A stretch of 33,428 nt of DNA from Nitrospinaceae bacterium (GTDB taxonomy: Bacteria; Nitrospinota; Nitrospinia; Nitrospinales; VA-1), in NCBI GenBank assembly GCA_020343535.1, contig CP070799.1, positions 1,964,019-1,997,446 on the forward strand, written 5' to 3'. The number at the start of each line of letters is the position of its first letter. Positions within the stretch are counted from its first letter, which is position 1. Shown here in pieces: positions 15,431-26,729 of the stretch. The notes under the pieces were generated by a model, which was given only the letters and a program-made list of their open reading frames with translations, ran no database searches and had not been told where the DNA came from. Made by a program: the position numbers and the translations under genes.

Positions 15431-16972
15431 ATGCCGACCCTTCCCCCCGATATCCCCTCTCCCTCTTCCCGAGGCACCTGGTGGCTGATAAGATTACTGG
15501 TTCTCGCCTATGCATTTAACGCATTCTCTCTCATCACCCCCGACAACGATCTGTGGGGGAAGATTGCATTTGGCAACCAGATATGGTCCGCCGGAAGCAT
15601 CCCGCTGACAAACGATCATTCCTTTACCGCAGCCGATTATCCTTTCTACAACCATGAATGGCTGGCGGACGTTATTTTTTACCTGATTTTTTCCACATGG
15701 GGTTCCACCGGCCTCCTTATTTTCAAAATGGCAATAGGCCTGATGGTGGTCAACCTGCTATCTTCTCTTTATCTCCGCCGGGGAAAAAGTGTCATTGTCT
15801 ATCTTTTTTATTTTTTCTTCCTGATCCCGGTGCTCGCCCCCGGATTCATGAGCCGAGCGCATTTATTCACCATTTTATTCCTGACCCTGCTCGTTGCCCT
15901 GCTGCAATATTATTATGACGGGCATAAAAAGACGATCTATTGGATACCGCCCCTAATTTTAATTTGGGTCAATTGTCACGGCGGAGTCTTGGCTGGAATG
16001 GGAATATTCGGCGCGGTGACGGGAGTGGAATGGCTGCGCGGCCGCTTCAAAAAAGAATCAAGGGGAACCCCCCTCCTTTACGTTTTCCTTCTTTCCTGCG
16101 CGGCCTTGTTCATCAATCCTTACGGTTACAAACTGTTGCTCTTTCTCAAGGAAACATTAAGCCTTCCCAGACAAATAGGCGAATGGTACCCGGTTCCTAT
16201 TTTGAATACGAGTTTCATGGAATTCAAAATCATCGCCATCCTTTTGATACTGACGATTATTTTGCCCATCAAAAAACGCGTTTGGGAAATCGTGATCGCC
16301 GCCATCGCAATGGTTTATGCATTCAAACATCAGCGCCATACCGTTCTCGCCGCGGTGGTCGTAACGCCTCACATCCCCGTGGTGCTGACACATGCTTCTA
16401 AAAGATGGTTGACCAGCCTGCAGAAAATTCAAATATCGCCGGGCCTGCAAATTTTCTTTCATACCCTCCTGGTCCTCCTAATCGGGATAAACCTGGTCAT
16501 GGGATTACAAAAAAACGCGGCCAACAGATTTAAGATCATCGTCGAGCCACAGATCTACCCTTCTTATGCGGTCCAGTTTATGCGCGCTAACAAAGTTCAA
16601 GGAAACATTTGGGTTCCTTTCGATTGGGGAGACTATATTATTTATAAACTTCCAGAATCTAAGGTTTCCATCGATGGCAGGTTCCGTGCGGCCTATCCGA
16701 TGGACGTGCTGGATGAGCATTGGCGGTTTATTGAGGGACGCCCGGGCTGGGAATCGGTGTTGGAAAAATACTACACGGATTACATATTGACCCGCCGCAA
16801 AGACCGGACTCATGTCCGCCTGGACAGGCACCCGGACTGGCTGAAAATCTATCAGGATCCGATCGCCTTCCTCTATGTTAGAAAGACGGAGCCACCGGGA
16901 TCGATCGAAAACCAATTCATCAAAAATCAGCTCAATCAACCTAAAGATCCGCCCTCCTTCGATTTCCCTTGA
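15431..16972 (+). CDS. Polytopic membrane protein, GT-C glycosyltransferase-like
   Basis: This 513-residue protein has about ten hydrophobic segments (for example around 18-36, 81-112, 120-140, 146-165, 172-205, 218-240, 268-285, 290-305 and 350-370). A C-terminal soluble part follows (about 375-513). It carries a TPDNDLWGKIAFG motif in the first external loop, YNHEWLADVIFYL and WVNCHGG. These match a family of uncharacterised integral membrane proteins related to GT-C (lipid-phosphate-sugar dependent) glycosyltransferases. The acidic pair in the first loop is where GT-C enzymes keep their catalytic acid. It is the only plus-strand gene between 1 and 19.9 kb and faces the minus-strand phage remnant. 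A polysaccharide or protein glycosylation role is inference. Confidence 0.6.
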   Translation: MPTLPPDIPSPSSRGTWWLIRLLVLAYAFNAFSLITPDNDLWGKIAFGNQIWSAGSIPLTNDHSFTAADYPFYNHEWLADVIFYLIFSTWGSTGLLIFKMAIGLMVVNLLSSLYLRRGKSVIVYLFYFFFLIPVLAPGFMSRAHLFTILFLTLLVALLQYYYDGHKKTIYWIPPLILIWVNCHGGVLAGMGIFGAVTGVEWLRGRFKKESRGTPLLYVFLLSCAALFINPYGYKLLLFLKETLSLPRQIGEWYPVPILNTSFMEFKIIAILLILTIILPIKKRVWEIVIAAIAMVYAFKHQRHTVLAAVVVTPHIPVVLTHASKRWLTSLQKIQISPGLQIFFHTLLVLLIGINLVMGLQKNAANRFKIIVEPQIYPSYAVQFMRANKVQGNIWVPFDWGDYIIYKLPESKVSIDGRFRAAYPMDVLDEHWRFIEGRPGWESVLEKYYTDYILTRRKDRTHVRLDRHPDWLKIYQDPIAFLYVRKTEPPGSIENQFIKNQLNQPKDPPSFDFP

Positions 16973-17027
16973 CCCGCCACCTCCTCATGCCACCGGTGCC
17001 GGTGAAGAACCGTGTGGCGGAAACCAA

Positions 17028-17231
17028 CTATAAACTGCGTCGAATTTTTTTCAGCCCGGCTTGAATATGTTCGGTCAAGTCCTGGGGACTGATTTTCATC
17101 ACCCGCGCCGCGCGCATTTTCTTCAACCCACCGTAAAATACCAGGCTGACGGCGATCAGTTGTTTATCGGTCAGGTCCAGGTGGTTGAGGTTGAGACGAT
17201 TTTCCTTGAGATGGGCATCTCCCTGCCGCAT
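17028..17231 (-). CDS. Small sigma-70 region-4-like HTH protein (phage remnant)
   Basis: This 67-residue basic protein ends in a segment LTDKQLIAVSLVFYGGLKKM followed by RAARVMKISPQDLTEHIQAGLKKIRR. That arrangement resembles the helix-turn-helix of sigma-factor region 4 (L-x-x-x-Q-x-x-x-x-x-L-x-x-x-x-G-L and S-x-x-x-L-x-x-x-I-x-x-x-L-x-K-L/I-R). The ATG at 17229-17231 has GGTGGGGA eight bases upstream; an upstream ATG at 17261 is possible. Phages often carry such small late regulators. It lies directly downstream of the broken terminase, and the sequence between them is partly scrambled, so it may itself be truncated. Confidence 0.45.
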   Translation of the reverse strand: MRQGDAHLKENRLNLNHLDLTDKQLIAVSLVFYGGLKKMRAARVMKISPQDLTEHIQAGLKKIRRSL

Positions 17232-17339
17232 AAAAAAATCCCCACCGGCATCCTCTTGCATCTGATTATGTTCATGATTTCCAGAATTTCAGGAGGGAAA
17301 CAACTCATCCGCTCGTCCCACCGTGCAAATTCCCGGGAA

Positions 17340-18094
17340 TTATTCAGATCCCATTTCACGTGAATCATAGTGAAGCAGGGTGCCGATATCGATGAACACC
17401 GTGTATTTGCCGCCGATCTTCATGACGGCTTTGAAAACCAGCGCCGGTCCTTTTCCCGTTGTTCGGGGGAGTCGATGTTTTCGTCGTCTTCCAGATCGTC
17501 GCAGATAATGAGGTCCGGCCATCGATTCCCGAAACGGGCGCCGCGCAACCGCTTTCGCTTTCCCCAGCAGCTGACGCGCACGCCGTTGGAGGTTTCTATC
17601 TTGCCCACCTTCCAGGTGCGCCCGCGTCCGCAGACCCGGGGAAAATCTTCCAGCAACCTCTCATTGGCCACAAGTTCGGCCTTGAGGGATTCGAGAAAAT
17701 CCTCCGCCTGCTCGCTGGTGTCGGAGAGGATGCCGATGAAACGGCGATGGTCCGCCGCAATGCACCAGAGAGGAAGGATCAGCGTCGTCAAGGTGGATTT
17801 GGCGTGGCCGCGGGGCGCCGCCTGAACTTCCCGGGAGCCGATGCCGCTATCCTTGGCGGCAAGAATCCGCTTTTCATAGCTGGCGAGAAGATGCTCGTGC
17901 ATGGCCGAGCTTTTTTCACTCTGGTGATGCGGGAAATAGGTGCGGGCGAAATAGCTTAGGTCGGTTTTGGCCCGGCAGCGGCGAGCATCTTGTTCTTCCT
18001 TGCAGGTTTTCGAGAAAGGGGAGACGGCGGTTTTGACCAATTGGAGAATTTCTCCGTATCCCCGGGAAAGCTTAGTCCTTTGGAACTCAACCAT
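17340..18094 (-). pseudogene. Phage terminase large subunit, frameshifted and truncated (Mu gp28-like)
   Basis: The intact part from the ATG at 18094 (AAGGAG just upstream) reads through a JTYFPHH-type N-terminal segment (LSYFARTYFPHH). A Walker A-like PRGHAKSTL follows, then LWCIAADHRRFIGILSDTSEQAEDFL and Walker B LIICDDLEDDE, typical of terminase large-subunit ATPases that pump DNA into proheads. The frame stops at 17420 after REKDRRWFSKPS. The expected continuation, FKAVMKIGGKYTVFIDIGTLLHYDS, is present in the next frame (a one-base loss near 17432-17437). That continuation itself stops at 17340 after about 160 bases. The nuclease domain is absent. It follows a 102-residue gene, with a short spacer. 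Confidence 0.75.
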
Positions 18095-18101
18095 TGCTCC
18101 T

Positions 18102-18410
18102 TCACTTTTTTCCAATTTCGTGAAGCGATCGGCCCACCAGCTCCGGGGCCCGGGTTTCACCGTTATCCATCAGGATCGACACCACGTTCTTTAGGGTGTC
18201 GATAAGCAGCCGTTCGGGTTCCAGCGCCTGCGATTGGACCCTAATCTTAAGAATCTCAACGAGTTTACTGACATACGTCAGATACACGCGGTGAGCCTGC
18301 AAATTATCGGGGCAATCCTTATGTTGTCGCTTCAGGGCGCTCTTTTGGCCGAGAAGCTCCTTTTCAAGGATTTCCAGAGCCCGCCCGGCGGTCTCATTCC
18401 CTGGGGTCAT
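18102..18410 (-). CDS. Phage-associated small helical protein (position of Mu gp26/gp27)
   Basis: This 102-residue helical, charged protein begins MTPGNETAGRALEILEKELL and contains a long amphipathic middle (AHRVYLTYVSKLVEILKIRV). I do not recognise the family with certainty. It sits directly upstream of the terminase gene, where Mu-like phages encode small proteins (gp26/gp27, DUF1804/DUF3486) thought to act as terminase small subunits. Its start overlaps the end of the preceding coding frame by 17 bases, a typical phage arrangement. Confidence 0.5.
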   Translation of the reverse strand: MTPGNETAGRALEILEKELLGQKSALKRQHKDCPDNLQAHRVYLTYVSKLVEILKIRVQSQALEPERLLIDTLKNVVSILMDNGETRAPELVGRSLHEIGKK

Positions 18411-18750
18411 CGTAGCGGACGTTGAGCGCGCCGATGATCTGGTGGACCGAGCGGCTCATGTCGTTGAGCTGGTCTAAGATCCGCTGGATCAAGGCCTCTG
18501 TTTTTCCAAGGGCCTGCGTGTAATCCTCTTTATTAACGAATTATTCGTAGATGTACTTTTGGTCGAGCTGGCGGCTTTTTTCAAGTTCCTTGATCTCTAC
18601 GCCCAAGTGGCGGATCTGCTGGTGGAGTTCGGCGAACTGCCGGTGGTTGCCGTTGATCATCCACTTAAGAAGCCAGCCGATGATGCCGATGATTACGGCA
18701 AGAAAAAAGGTGGCGTAGGGGGTGAAGACGCCGAGTGCTTCAAAATTCAC
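18394..18750 (-). pseudogene. DUF2730-like membrane-anchored coiled-coil protein split by an in-frame TAA
   Basis: From a GTG at 18748-18750 (AGGAG seven bases upstream) the frame encodes one transmembrane helix (YATFFLAVIIGIIGWLLKWM). A coiled-coil-like stretch follows (RQFAELHQQIRHLGVEIKEL) and ends YIYE at a TAA (18541-18543). The same frame continues without interruption as FVNKEDYTQALGKTEALIQR and then a helical segment ending YDDPRE at 18394. The final bases overlap the next gene start. A 118-residue protein with a TM helix plus coiled coil matches Mu gp25/DUF2730-like or holin-accessory proteins, so the TAA looks like a nonsense mutation. Alternatively two short proteins are made. Confidence 0.55.
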
Positions 18751-18904
18751 GGTGAATCTCCTGGGGTGGGGAGGGAAAAAGTTTTCGGCACGAGGCCGTG
18801 AACATAAGGAAACCGCCTGCTGGCCCAGGGAACGCCGGGTTGCGTGCATTGCGGCCGCAAGCCCGCCACAGCTTCCCGCGCAATCGCAGGAAAGCGGAAA
18901 AACT

Positions 18905-19090
18905 TCAGGGACGTTTGTTAAAACTTTTGACGATGGAGCGGCCAACGGTGTACACGGCGGAGAGCCCGCCGATCAGCGTTGCCGCCTGTTCCGGGGGCAG
19001 GCTGGTCATGACGAAGATTGAGGATAAAAGGCTCACCCAGGCCTCGCTGGTTTTATATCCCGGTTTTGCTTCTGAGTTTTGCACGTTCAT
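18905..19090 (-). CDS. Small putative holin / phage lysis-cassette protein
   Basis: This 61-residue protein starts at the ATG 19088-19090, with AAAGGAG three bases upstream. It has a hydrophobic segment (AWVSLLSSIFVMTSLPPEQA then TLIGGLSAVYTVG) and a basic C-terminus (KSFNKRP). The size, hydrophobicity and place directly after an endolysin-like gene suggest a holin or lysis accessory. No family was recognised. Confidence 0.45.
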   Translation of the reverse strand: MNVQNSEAKPGYKTSEAWVSLLSSIFVMTSLPPEQAATLIGGLSAVYTVGRSIVKSFNKRP

Positions 19091-19113
19091 GGGCTCCTTT
19101 CTCAATGAATTTT

Positions 19114-19473
19114 TCAATAGGTCCAAATGGACGGTTTTACTTTGGTCGTGTCCAGGTCCGCATGCACGAAGGTTTTGCCGATGTCGATGCGCTGGAATCC
19201 CGCTTCCATCAGCCGGGCGATGAGGATGTAGCGTGACAAGCTGAGGGTACACTCCAAATCCACCGCTAGGCCCGCAAGATGGGCGCTGTTCGGAACGCCA
19301 CCCTGGCGCCGGTTATGCTCGGGACAGCGGAACCCGGAGGTCAGGCGCAGGGGTCCAAAATAGTCTCTAACTTTTTGAAATTTTGTTACTAATTCTAGGC
19401 TGACCGCGTCCTGGCCGCAGCCGCAGCGGCAGGCGAATTCTGCCCTGGAAAAATTGCGGCTTAAATCGCCCAT
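19114..19473 (-). CDS. Peptidase M15 (D-Ala-D-Ala carboxypeptidase-like) phage endolysin
   Basis: This 119-residue protein has the M15_3 pattern. SGFRCPEHN lies at 46-54, SAHLAGLAVDLE (zinc ligands His65 and Asp72) at 63-74, and a third ligand in FVHADLD (His104). A Cys-rich CRCGCG segment lies near the N-terminus. Such single-domain enzymes cut peptide cross-links in peptidoglycan and serve as lysis endolysins in Mu-like and other phages. It is followed on the same strand by the small putative holin. The enzyme appears intact although the surrounding module is decayed. The start ATG is at 19471-19473, with a weak ribosome binding site. Confidence 0.85.
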   Translation of the reverse strand: MGDLSRNFSRAEFACRCGCGQDAVSLELVTKFQKVRDYFGPLRLTSGFRCPEHNRRQGGVPNSAHLAGLAVDLECTLSLSRYILIARLMEAGFQRIDIGKTFVHADLDTTKVKPSIWTY

Positions 19474-19913
19474 GGGTCGAACTCGATGCGGGAAGGGAGG
19501 AAGAGGGGGCGGGTTTCCCGCCCCGCTCTTTCAGGGAGGATGACTCCCCGCGCGCGTGGGGAAGGGAGGGATGAATCGACTTGCGATGAGCGATTCCATA
19601 TATAGCCTATAATGGCAATCTTATAATTCATCGGCTCGGGCATGAAACAGGGTTGGCGATCAAACTCGGCAGGCAGGAAAGCGATTCTGTTTTTCCCCGG
19701 CTTTTTTGTCCTCCTCACCTCTTGGGAAAACCGCAGGGCATCTTTCACGTAAAACCATAAAAAACGGCGCTCCATCGCGCTCATTCTGTAAGGGGGGCGA
19801 TTAAAAGGCCGTGGCGGTCCGACTATTGCCAGGCGGGTTCGCCGCGTGGCGCGAAAAAAAACCTTGTTTAGGCTGGGGTTACTGAGAAAGTGGGAAAAGA
19901 AAACTTTTTGCTG
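19474..19913. other. Non-coding gap between phage endolysin and the dnaA promoter
   Basis: About 440 bases. A minus-strand frame of 152 codons crosses it, but it lacks domains and has an irregular composition, so I do not call a gene. It contains the strong hairpin at 19500-19531 and a CCCCGCGCGCGTGGGG palindrome near 19545. Phage attachment or scar sequence may lie here, but no direct repeat was recognised. Confidence 0.5.
19500..19531. repeat. Strong GC-rich hairpin GGGGCGGG-TTT-CCCGCCCC
   Basis: A perfect eight-base-pair core with a three-base loop is extended by GAAGAG/CTCTTT on either side of one bulged G. It lies just upstream of the endolysin start. It could act as a transcription barrier between the dnaA side and the phage module. 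There is no clear poly-T tail in either direction. Confidence 0.5.
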
Positions 19914-19942
19914 TTGCAATTAAAAAAACCGTCTTATATATT
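19914..19942 (+). promoter_or_regulatory. Predicted dnaA promoter
   Basis: TTGCAA (19914-19919), a 17-base spacer and TATATT (19937-19942) form a good sigma-70 type promoter, 44 bases upstream of the dnaA ATG. It covers the upstream TTG, so it supports the ATG at 19987 as the start. Confidence 0.6.
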
Positions 19943-19986
19943 ACCGCTTGCTTCCCACCCAAAAAAACAATTTTACTTCTCGGCAC

Positions 19987-21339
19987 ATGAAAACGAAGAA
20001 CGTTCTCTGGAAGAAGTGTCTTAAGAAAATCGAAGAGCAGATTCTTCCCGAGAGTTTTACCACGTGGTTCTCTCCCACCTATCTGCATAAAACCCAGGGA
20101 AGAGTTTGGACCATCGCTGTTCCAAACGATTTTTACAAAAAGTGCCTGAAGGAAAATTACCAGAACCTGATCGAATCCACGCTCGAATCTCTGACCAAAG
20201 ATAAACCGGAGGTGGATTTTCTCGTCGAGGCTCATCCCGAGGAAGTGGCGACGAAGACCCAGGAACAGGAAAAACCGGAGCCCGCCTCGGAACCTCGCAT
20301 CGAAATTTCAGAGGCCCCGTCCACCCTCAACCCTAAATATACCTTTTCAAGCTTCGTCGTGGGCTCCAGCAATCAATTCGCGCACGCCGCCAGCCTGGCG
20401 GTTGCGAACCACCCGGCGATGGCCTATAATCCTTTGTTTTTATATGGGTTTGTTGGTCTTGGAAAAACGCATCTTCTGCACGCTATCGGTAACGCCATCG
20501 TGGAAAAGGACCCCTCCAGCCGGGTTCGCTACATTTCGGCGGAAAGCTTCACGGTGGATCTCATCGAATCCATCAAAAGCGAGAGGATGCCGGCGTTCAG
20601 GAACCGCTACCGACCACTGGACGTGCTTCTGGTGGACGACATTCAGTTCATCGCCGGCAAGGAAAAAACCCAGGAGGAATTCTTTTTCACCTTCAATTCA
20701 CTGTATGAATCCCACAAGCAGGTGGTCATCTCCAGTGATAAATACCCGAAGGACATCCATAACATGGAGGAGCGGCTCCGCTCCCGCTTCGAATCGGGCC
20801 TGATCGCCGATATCAAGCCGCCCGACCTCGAAACGAAGATGGCCATCCTGTATAAAAAGGCGGATTTTCATCAGAAGACGTTGCCACAAGAGGTCGCGCT
20901 GTTCATCGCCAATAATATCAAATCCAATATTCGCGAGCTCGAAGGGTTCCTCCTCCGGATTATCGCCTATGCTTCATTCACTCAGAGGGACCTCGACCTG
21001 AAGCTGGCCAAGGAGGTGTTGAACGATTTCACTTTCGATAAAACCCGGAATTACACGATTCCCATCATCATCAAAACGGTCGCCACGTATTTCAATATCA
21101 AGGTTTCCGACATCAAGTCAAAAAACCGCTCCAGAAACATTTCCCTCCCCCGGCAAATTGCCATGTTTTTGTGTCGGGAATATACCAAATCGTCCTTGCC
21201 GGATATTGGCCGGCAGTTTGGCGGCAAGGATCACACCACGGTGATTTTCTCCTACAAAAAGATCTCAAAATTAATCAAAGAAAACAATGAGTTAGCGAAG
21301 GATGTCCAAAAGATCATGCGGCTGATTGAGGGTAAGTAA
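19987..21339 (+). CDS. dnaA: Chromosomal replication initiator protein DnaA
   Basis: This 450-residue AAA+ initiator binds DnaA boxes and melts oriC. N-terminal domain I starts WKKCLKKIEEQILPESFTTW. A short acidic linker follows (about 80-110). The AAA+ core has GLGKTH at 157-162 and LLVDDIQFIAGKEKTQEEFF. The C-terminal domain IV helix-turn-helix contains the signature GGKDHTTVIFSYKKI from 412. The Walker A region reads YGFVGLGKT where many DnaA proteins have YGxxGLGKT, so it is normal. The ATG at 19987 is chosen because a promoter covers the upstream TTG at 19948. Directly downstream are DnaA boxes and gyrB; dnaN and recF are absent. Confidence 0.98.
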   Translation: MKTKNVLWKKCLKKIEEQILPESFTTWFSPTYLHKTQGRVWTIAVPNDFYKKCLKENYQNLIESTLESLTKDKPEVDFLVEAHPEEVATKTQEQEKPEPASEPRIEISEAPSTLNPKYTFSSFVVGSSNQFAHAASLAVANHPAMAYNPLFLYGFVGLGKTHLLHAIGNAIVEKDPSSRVRYISAESFTVDLIESIKSERMPAFRNRYRPLDVLLVDDIQFIAGKEKTQEEFFFTFNSLYESHKQVVISSDKYPKDIHNMEERLRSRFESGLIADIKPPDLETKMAILYKKADFHQKTLPQEVALFIANNIKSNIRELEGFLLRIIAYASFTQRDLDLKLAKEVLNDFTFDKTRNYTIPIIIKTVATYFNIKVSDIKSKNRSRNISLPRQIAMFLCREYTKSSLPDIGRQFGGKDHTTVIFSYKKISKLIKENNELAKDVQKIMRLIEGK

Positions 21340-21569
21340 TTTGTCCACAATCTGTGCAAAAATTGTGGGTAAACTTCGCTGAAATAAGGTATAATGTCTT
21401 TGCGTTAGGTTCCTCCTGCCCGTTCCTTGCAAATAACAATTTTTTTAACAATATCTGCAATACTTTTGGCCCCAGAAATCAATTGGTTCGTCTTGTTTTC
21501 CACATACTGACAGTCCCAGCTTCTGCGACCATAGAGTATCTCTTTCATTCAATTCTTTAATACTTGTAA
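21340..21569. other. Candidate oriC: DnaA-box cluster and AT-rich segment between dnaA and gyrB
   Basis: Four DnaA-box-like 9-mers occur in 165 bases. They are TTGTCCACA at 21341-21349 (one mismatch to TTATCCACA), TTTTGCACA on the minus strand at 21353-21361, TTACCCACA on the minus strand at 21364-21372, and TTTTCCACA at 21496-21504. The second and fourth match the consensus TTWTNCACA. Between them lies an AT-rich stretch near 21428-21465, a possible unwinding element. The position after dnaA and the strand switch of surrounding genes agree with an origin. Confidence 0.7.
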
Positions 21570-24206
<2,637 letters not shown>

Positions 24207-24225
24207 GGATTTCCTTAACCCCTGC

Positions 24226-24249
24226 CCCGCCTGGCGCTTGCCGGGCGGG
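24226..24249 (+). repeat. Hairpin in the gyrB-gyrA gap
   Basis: CCCGCCTGGC pairs with GCCGGGCGGG (nine Watson-Crick pairs and one G-U) around a GCTT loop. No T tract follows, so it is not a simple terminator. It could stabilise or tune the gyrB/gyrA mRNA. Confidence 0.5.
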
Positions 24250-24311
24250 CTTGGCCCGTGGACGGTTTTCGCCTGGCGTTAATCGCAACCTGAAGTTTTG
24301 AAAGGGAAAAT

Positions 24312-26729
24312 ATGGCCGAGATCATCGAGCCGATCAATATCGACGATGAGATGAAAAGCGCCTATCTGGATTACGCGATGAGCGTGATCATCGGGCGGGC
24401 GCTGCCGGATGTCCGCGATGGGTTGAAGCCGGTGCACCGGCGGGTGCTCTACGCCATGGATGTGGCGGGCAACCACTGGAACAAACCGCCCAAGAAATCC
24501 GCTCATATCGTCGGCGACGTCCTCGGTAAATATCACCCGCATGGCGACACCGCCGTTTACGACACCATCGTGCGCATGGCGCAGGATTTTTCGCAGCGCT
24601 ACGTCATCATCAACGGCCAGGGCAATTTTGGTTCCATTGACGGCGATTCGGCGGCGGCCATGCGTTACACGGAAATCCGCATGGCGCCGATTGCCCAGGA
24701 GCTGCTGCGCGACCTGGACAAGGAGACCGTCCGCTTCGACCCGAACTACGATGAATCCCTTGTGGAACCTTCGGTGTTGCCGGCGGGCTTTCCGCACCTC
24801 TTGGTCAACGGTTCGTCGGGCATAGCCGTGGGCATGGCGACCAACATCCCGCCGCACAACTTGGGCGAAGTCATTGATGCGGTCACTCACCTGATAGAAA
24901 ACCCCAATTGCTCAGTGGACGATCTTATTAAATTGGTTCCGGGCCCCGATTTCCCCACTTGCGGCCAGATTTATGGAAGTGCCGGCATTCGTTCGGCCTA
25001 CAGAACGGGCCGCGGCATCATCAAGGTGCGCGCCCGCATCGAGGTCGAGCCGATGGAAAAGGGCGATCGCGAGCGCATCGTGGTGCGCGAGCTGCCCTAC
25101 CAGGTGAACAAGGCCCGGCTGGTGGAGAAAATCGCCGAGCTGGTCCGGGATAAAAGACTTGAGGGCATCTCCGACTTGAGGGACGAGTCGGACCGCCAAG
25201 GCATTCGCGTTGTCGTGGAACTCAAGAAGGGAACGCATGCGCAGATTGTCATCAACACGCTGTATAAAAACACCCAGCTTCAGGACAGCTTTGGCGTCAT
25301 CCTGCTCGCCCTGGTGAACCATCAGCCGAAGATATTGACGCTCAAGGAGATCCTCCGGCAGTTCATTCTCTTCCGCAAGGAGGTGGTGACCCGCCGGACC
25401 CAGTTCGACCTGAGAAAAGCGCGCGAGCGCGAGCATGTGCTCGAGGGCCTCAAGGTCGCCGTCGACAATATGGACGAGGTGGTGCGCTTGATTCGCGCGG
25501 CGAAGGACCCCGAGGAGGCCAAGGAGGGCCTCATGACCTCGTTCGCGTTGTCCGAAATCCAGGCCAAGGCCATCCTGGACATGCGCCTGCAGCGCCTGAC
25601 CGGCCTTGAGCGGCAGAAAATTATAGACGACCTCCAGGCGGTACGCGAGGAGATTGCGGGGCTGGAACACATTCTGGGCCACGATGCGGTCAAGCTCGAC
25701 ATTATCAAGAATGAGCTTGGCGAAATAAAGGAACGCTACAGCGATGAACGGCGCACCGAGATCGTCGAAACCGAGGAGGTGGATATTGATATCGAGGACA
25801 CCATCGCCGATGAGGACGTGGTGGTGGTGTATTCCCGCGGCGGCTACATCAAGCGCCAGGGCTTGGAAAATTACCGCTCACAGAAGCGCGGGGGCAGGGG
25901 CATCAAGGGCATGGACCTGCGCGAGGAGGATGTGGTGGAAAAGCTCATCATCGCCTCGGCGCTCAGCAACTTGCTCATATTCACAAGCGTCGGCAAAGTG
26001 CACTGGCTCAAGGTCTACCAGATCCCCGACGTCAGCCGGGTCGCCAAGGGCAAATCCATCGCCAACCTGCTGCAACTGGTGGCTGGGGAGTCAATCGCCA
26101 GTATTCTTTCGGTCAAGCAGTTCGAGGAGGACAAGTCGGTCATCGTCATCACCGAGCGCGGCATCGTCAAGAAAACCTTGCTGATGGCCTACAGCAAGCC
26201 GCGGCAGGGAGGAATCATCGGGCTCACCATCGACGAGGGCGACCGGGTAATCGCCGCGGAACTTTGCGAGCCGGGAAAAGACATCCTCCTCGTGACCGAC
26301 AGGGGGTATTCGATCCGATTCAAGGAGGATGAAGTCCGCCCTATTGGCCGCACGGCGCGTGGGGTGCGGGGCATCAAGATCCGCGAGGGCGACCGGGTGG
26401 TGGGTGCGGAAATCGTGGAACCGGGTAACATGCTGCTCACGGTGACGGCGAATGGCTACGGCAAACGAACCCGGCTGGATGAATACCCGGTGCAGGGCCG
26501 CGGCGGTTACGGCGTCATGACCCTCAAGTGCAATGAGAAAACCGGATCGGTGATTGGAATTCAGCAGGTGACGGATCAGGAAGAACTCCTGCTCATCACC
26601 TCCGATGGCAATATCGTCCGTACCCCTGTCAACGAGATTTCCGTGATTGGCCGCAATACGCAGGGAGTGCGGCTGGTGAGCCTGCGCGATGAAAATTTTC
26701 TGGTCAGCGTGGAAAAGGTGGTGGAGTGA
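24312..26729 (+). CDS. gyrA: DNA gyrase subunit A
   Basis: This 805-residue breakage-reunion subunit has its catalytic Tyr119 within the [12 protein letters not shown] motif. The quinolone-resistance region ([21 protein letters not shown], given as two overlapping motifs [12 protein letters not shown] and TIVRMAQDF) is wild-type in appearance. The C-terminal beta-pinwheel carries the GyrA box QKRGGRG at 524-530, which marks gyrase rather than topoisomerase IV and allows negative supercoiling. It follows gyrB on the same strand, and the stop overlaps the start of the next gene as GTGA. No separate parC/parE appears in the window. Confidence 0.97.
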   Translation: MAEIIEPINIDDEMKSAYLDYAMSVIIGRALPDVRDGLKPVHRRVLYAMDVAGNHWNKPPKKSAHIVGDVLGKYHPHGDTAVYDTIVRMAQDFSQRYVIINGQGNFGSIDGDSAAAMRYTEIRMAPIAQELLRDLDKETVRFDPNYDESLVEPSVLPAGFPHLLVNGSSGIAVGMATNIPPHNLGEVIDAVTHLIENPNCSVDDLIKLVPGPDFPTCGQIYGSAGIRSAYRTGRGIIKVRARIEVEPMEKGDRERIVVRELPYQVNKARLVEKIAELVRDKRLEGISDLRDESDRQGIRVVVELKKGTHAQIVINTLYKNTQLQDSFGVILLALVNHQPKILTLKEILRQFILFRKEVVTRRTQFDLRKAREREHVLEGLKVAVDNMDEVVRLIRAAKDPEEAKEGLMTSFALSEIQAKAILDMRLQRLTGLERQKIIDDLQAVREEIAGLEHILGHDAVKLDIIKNELGEIKERYSDERRTEIVETEEVDIDIEDTIADEDVVVVYSRGGYIKRQGLENYRSQKRGGRGIKGMDLREEDVVEKLIIASALSNLLIFTSVGKVHWLKVYQIPDVSRVAKGKSIANLLQLVAGESIASILSVKQFEEDKSVIVITERGIVKKTLLMAYSKPRQGGIIGLTIDEGDRVIAAELCEPGKDILLVTDRGYSIRFKEDEVRPIGRTARGVRGIKIREGDRVVGAEIVEPGNMLLTVTANGYGKRTRLDEYPVQGRGGYGVMTLKCNEKTGSVIGIQQVTDQEELLLITSDGNIVRTPVNEISVIGRNTQGVRLVSLRDENFLVSVEKVVE

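Noticed and set aside
17171-17368. 65-codon minus-strand frame overlapping the sigma-like gene as a separate protein
   Set aside because: No motif; likely scrambled sequence at the end of the broken terminase. The overlapping frame with the HTH pattern is the better candidate.
19461-19919. 152-codon minus-strand frame upstream of the endolysin
   Set aside because: No domain, covers a strong hairpin and the dnaA promoter, and reads like translated non-coding DNA.
20058-20070. CACGTG palindrome in dnaA as a second parS
   Set aside because: Only the six-base core agrees; flanking bases do not fit the parS consensus.
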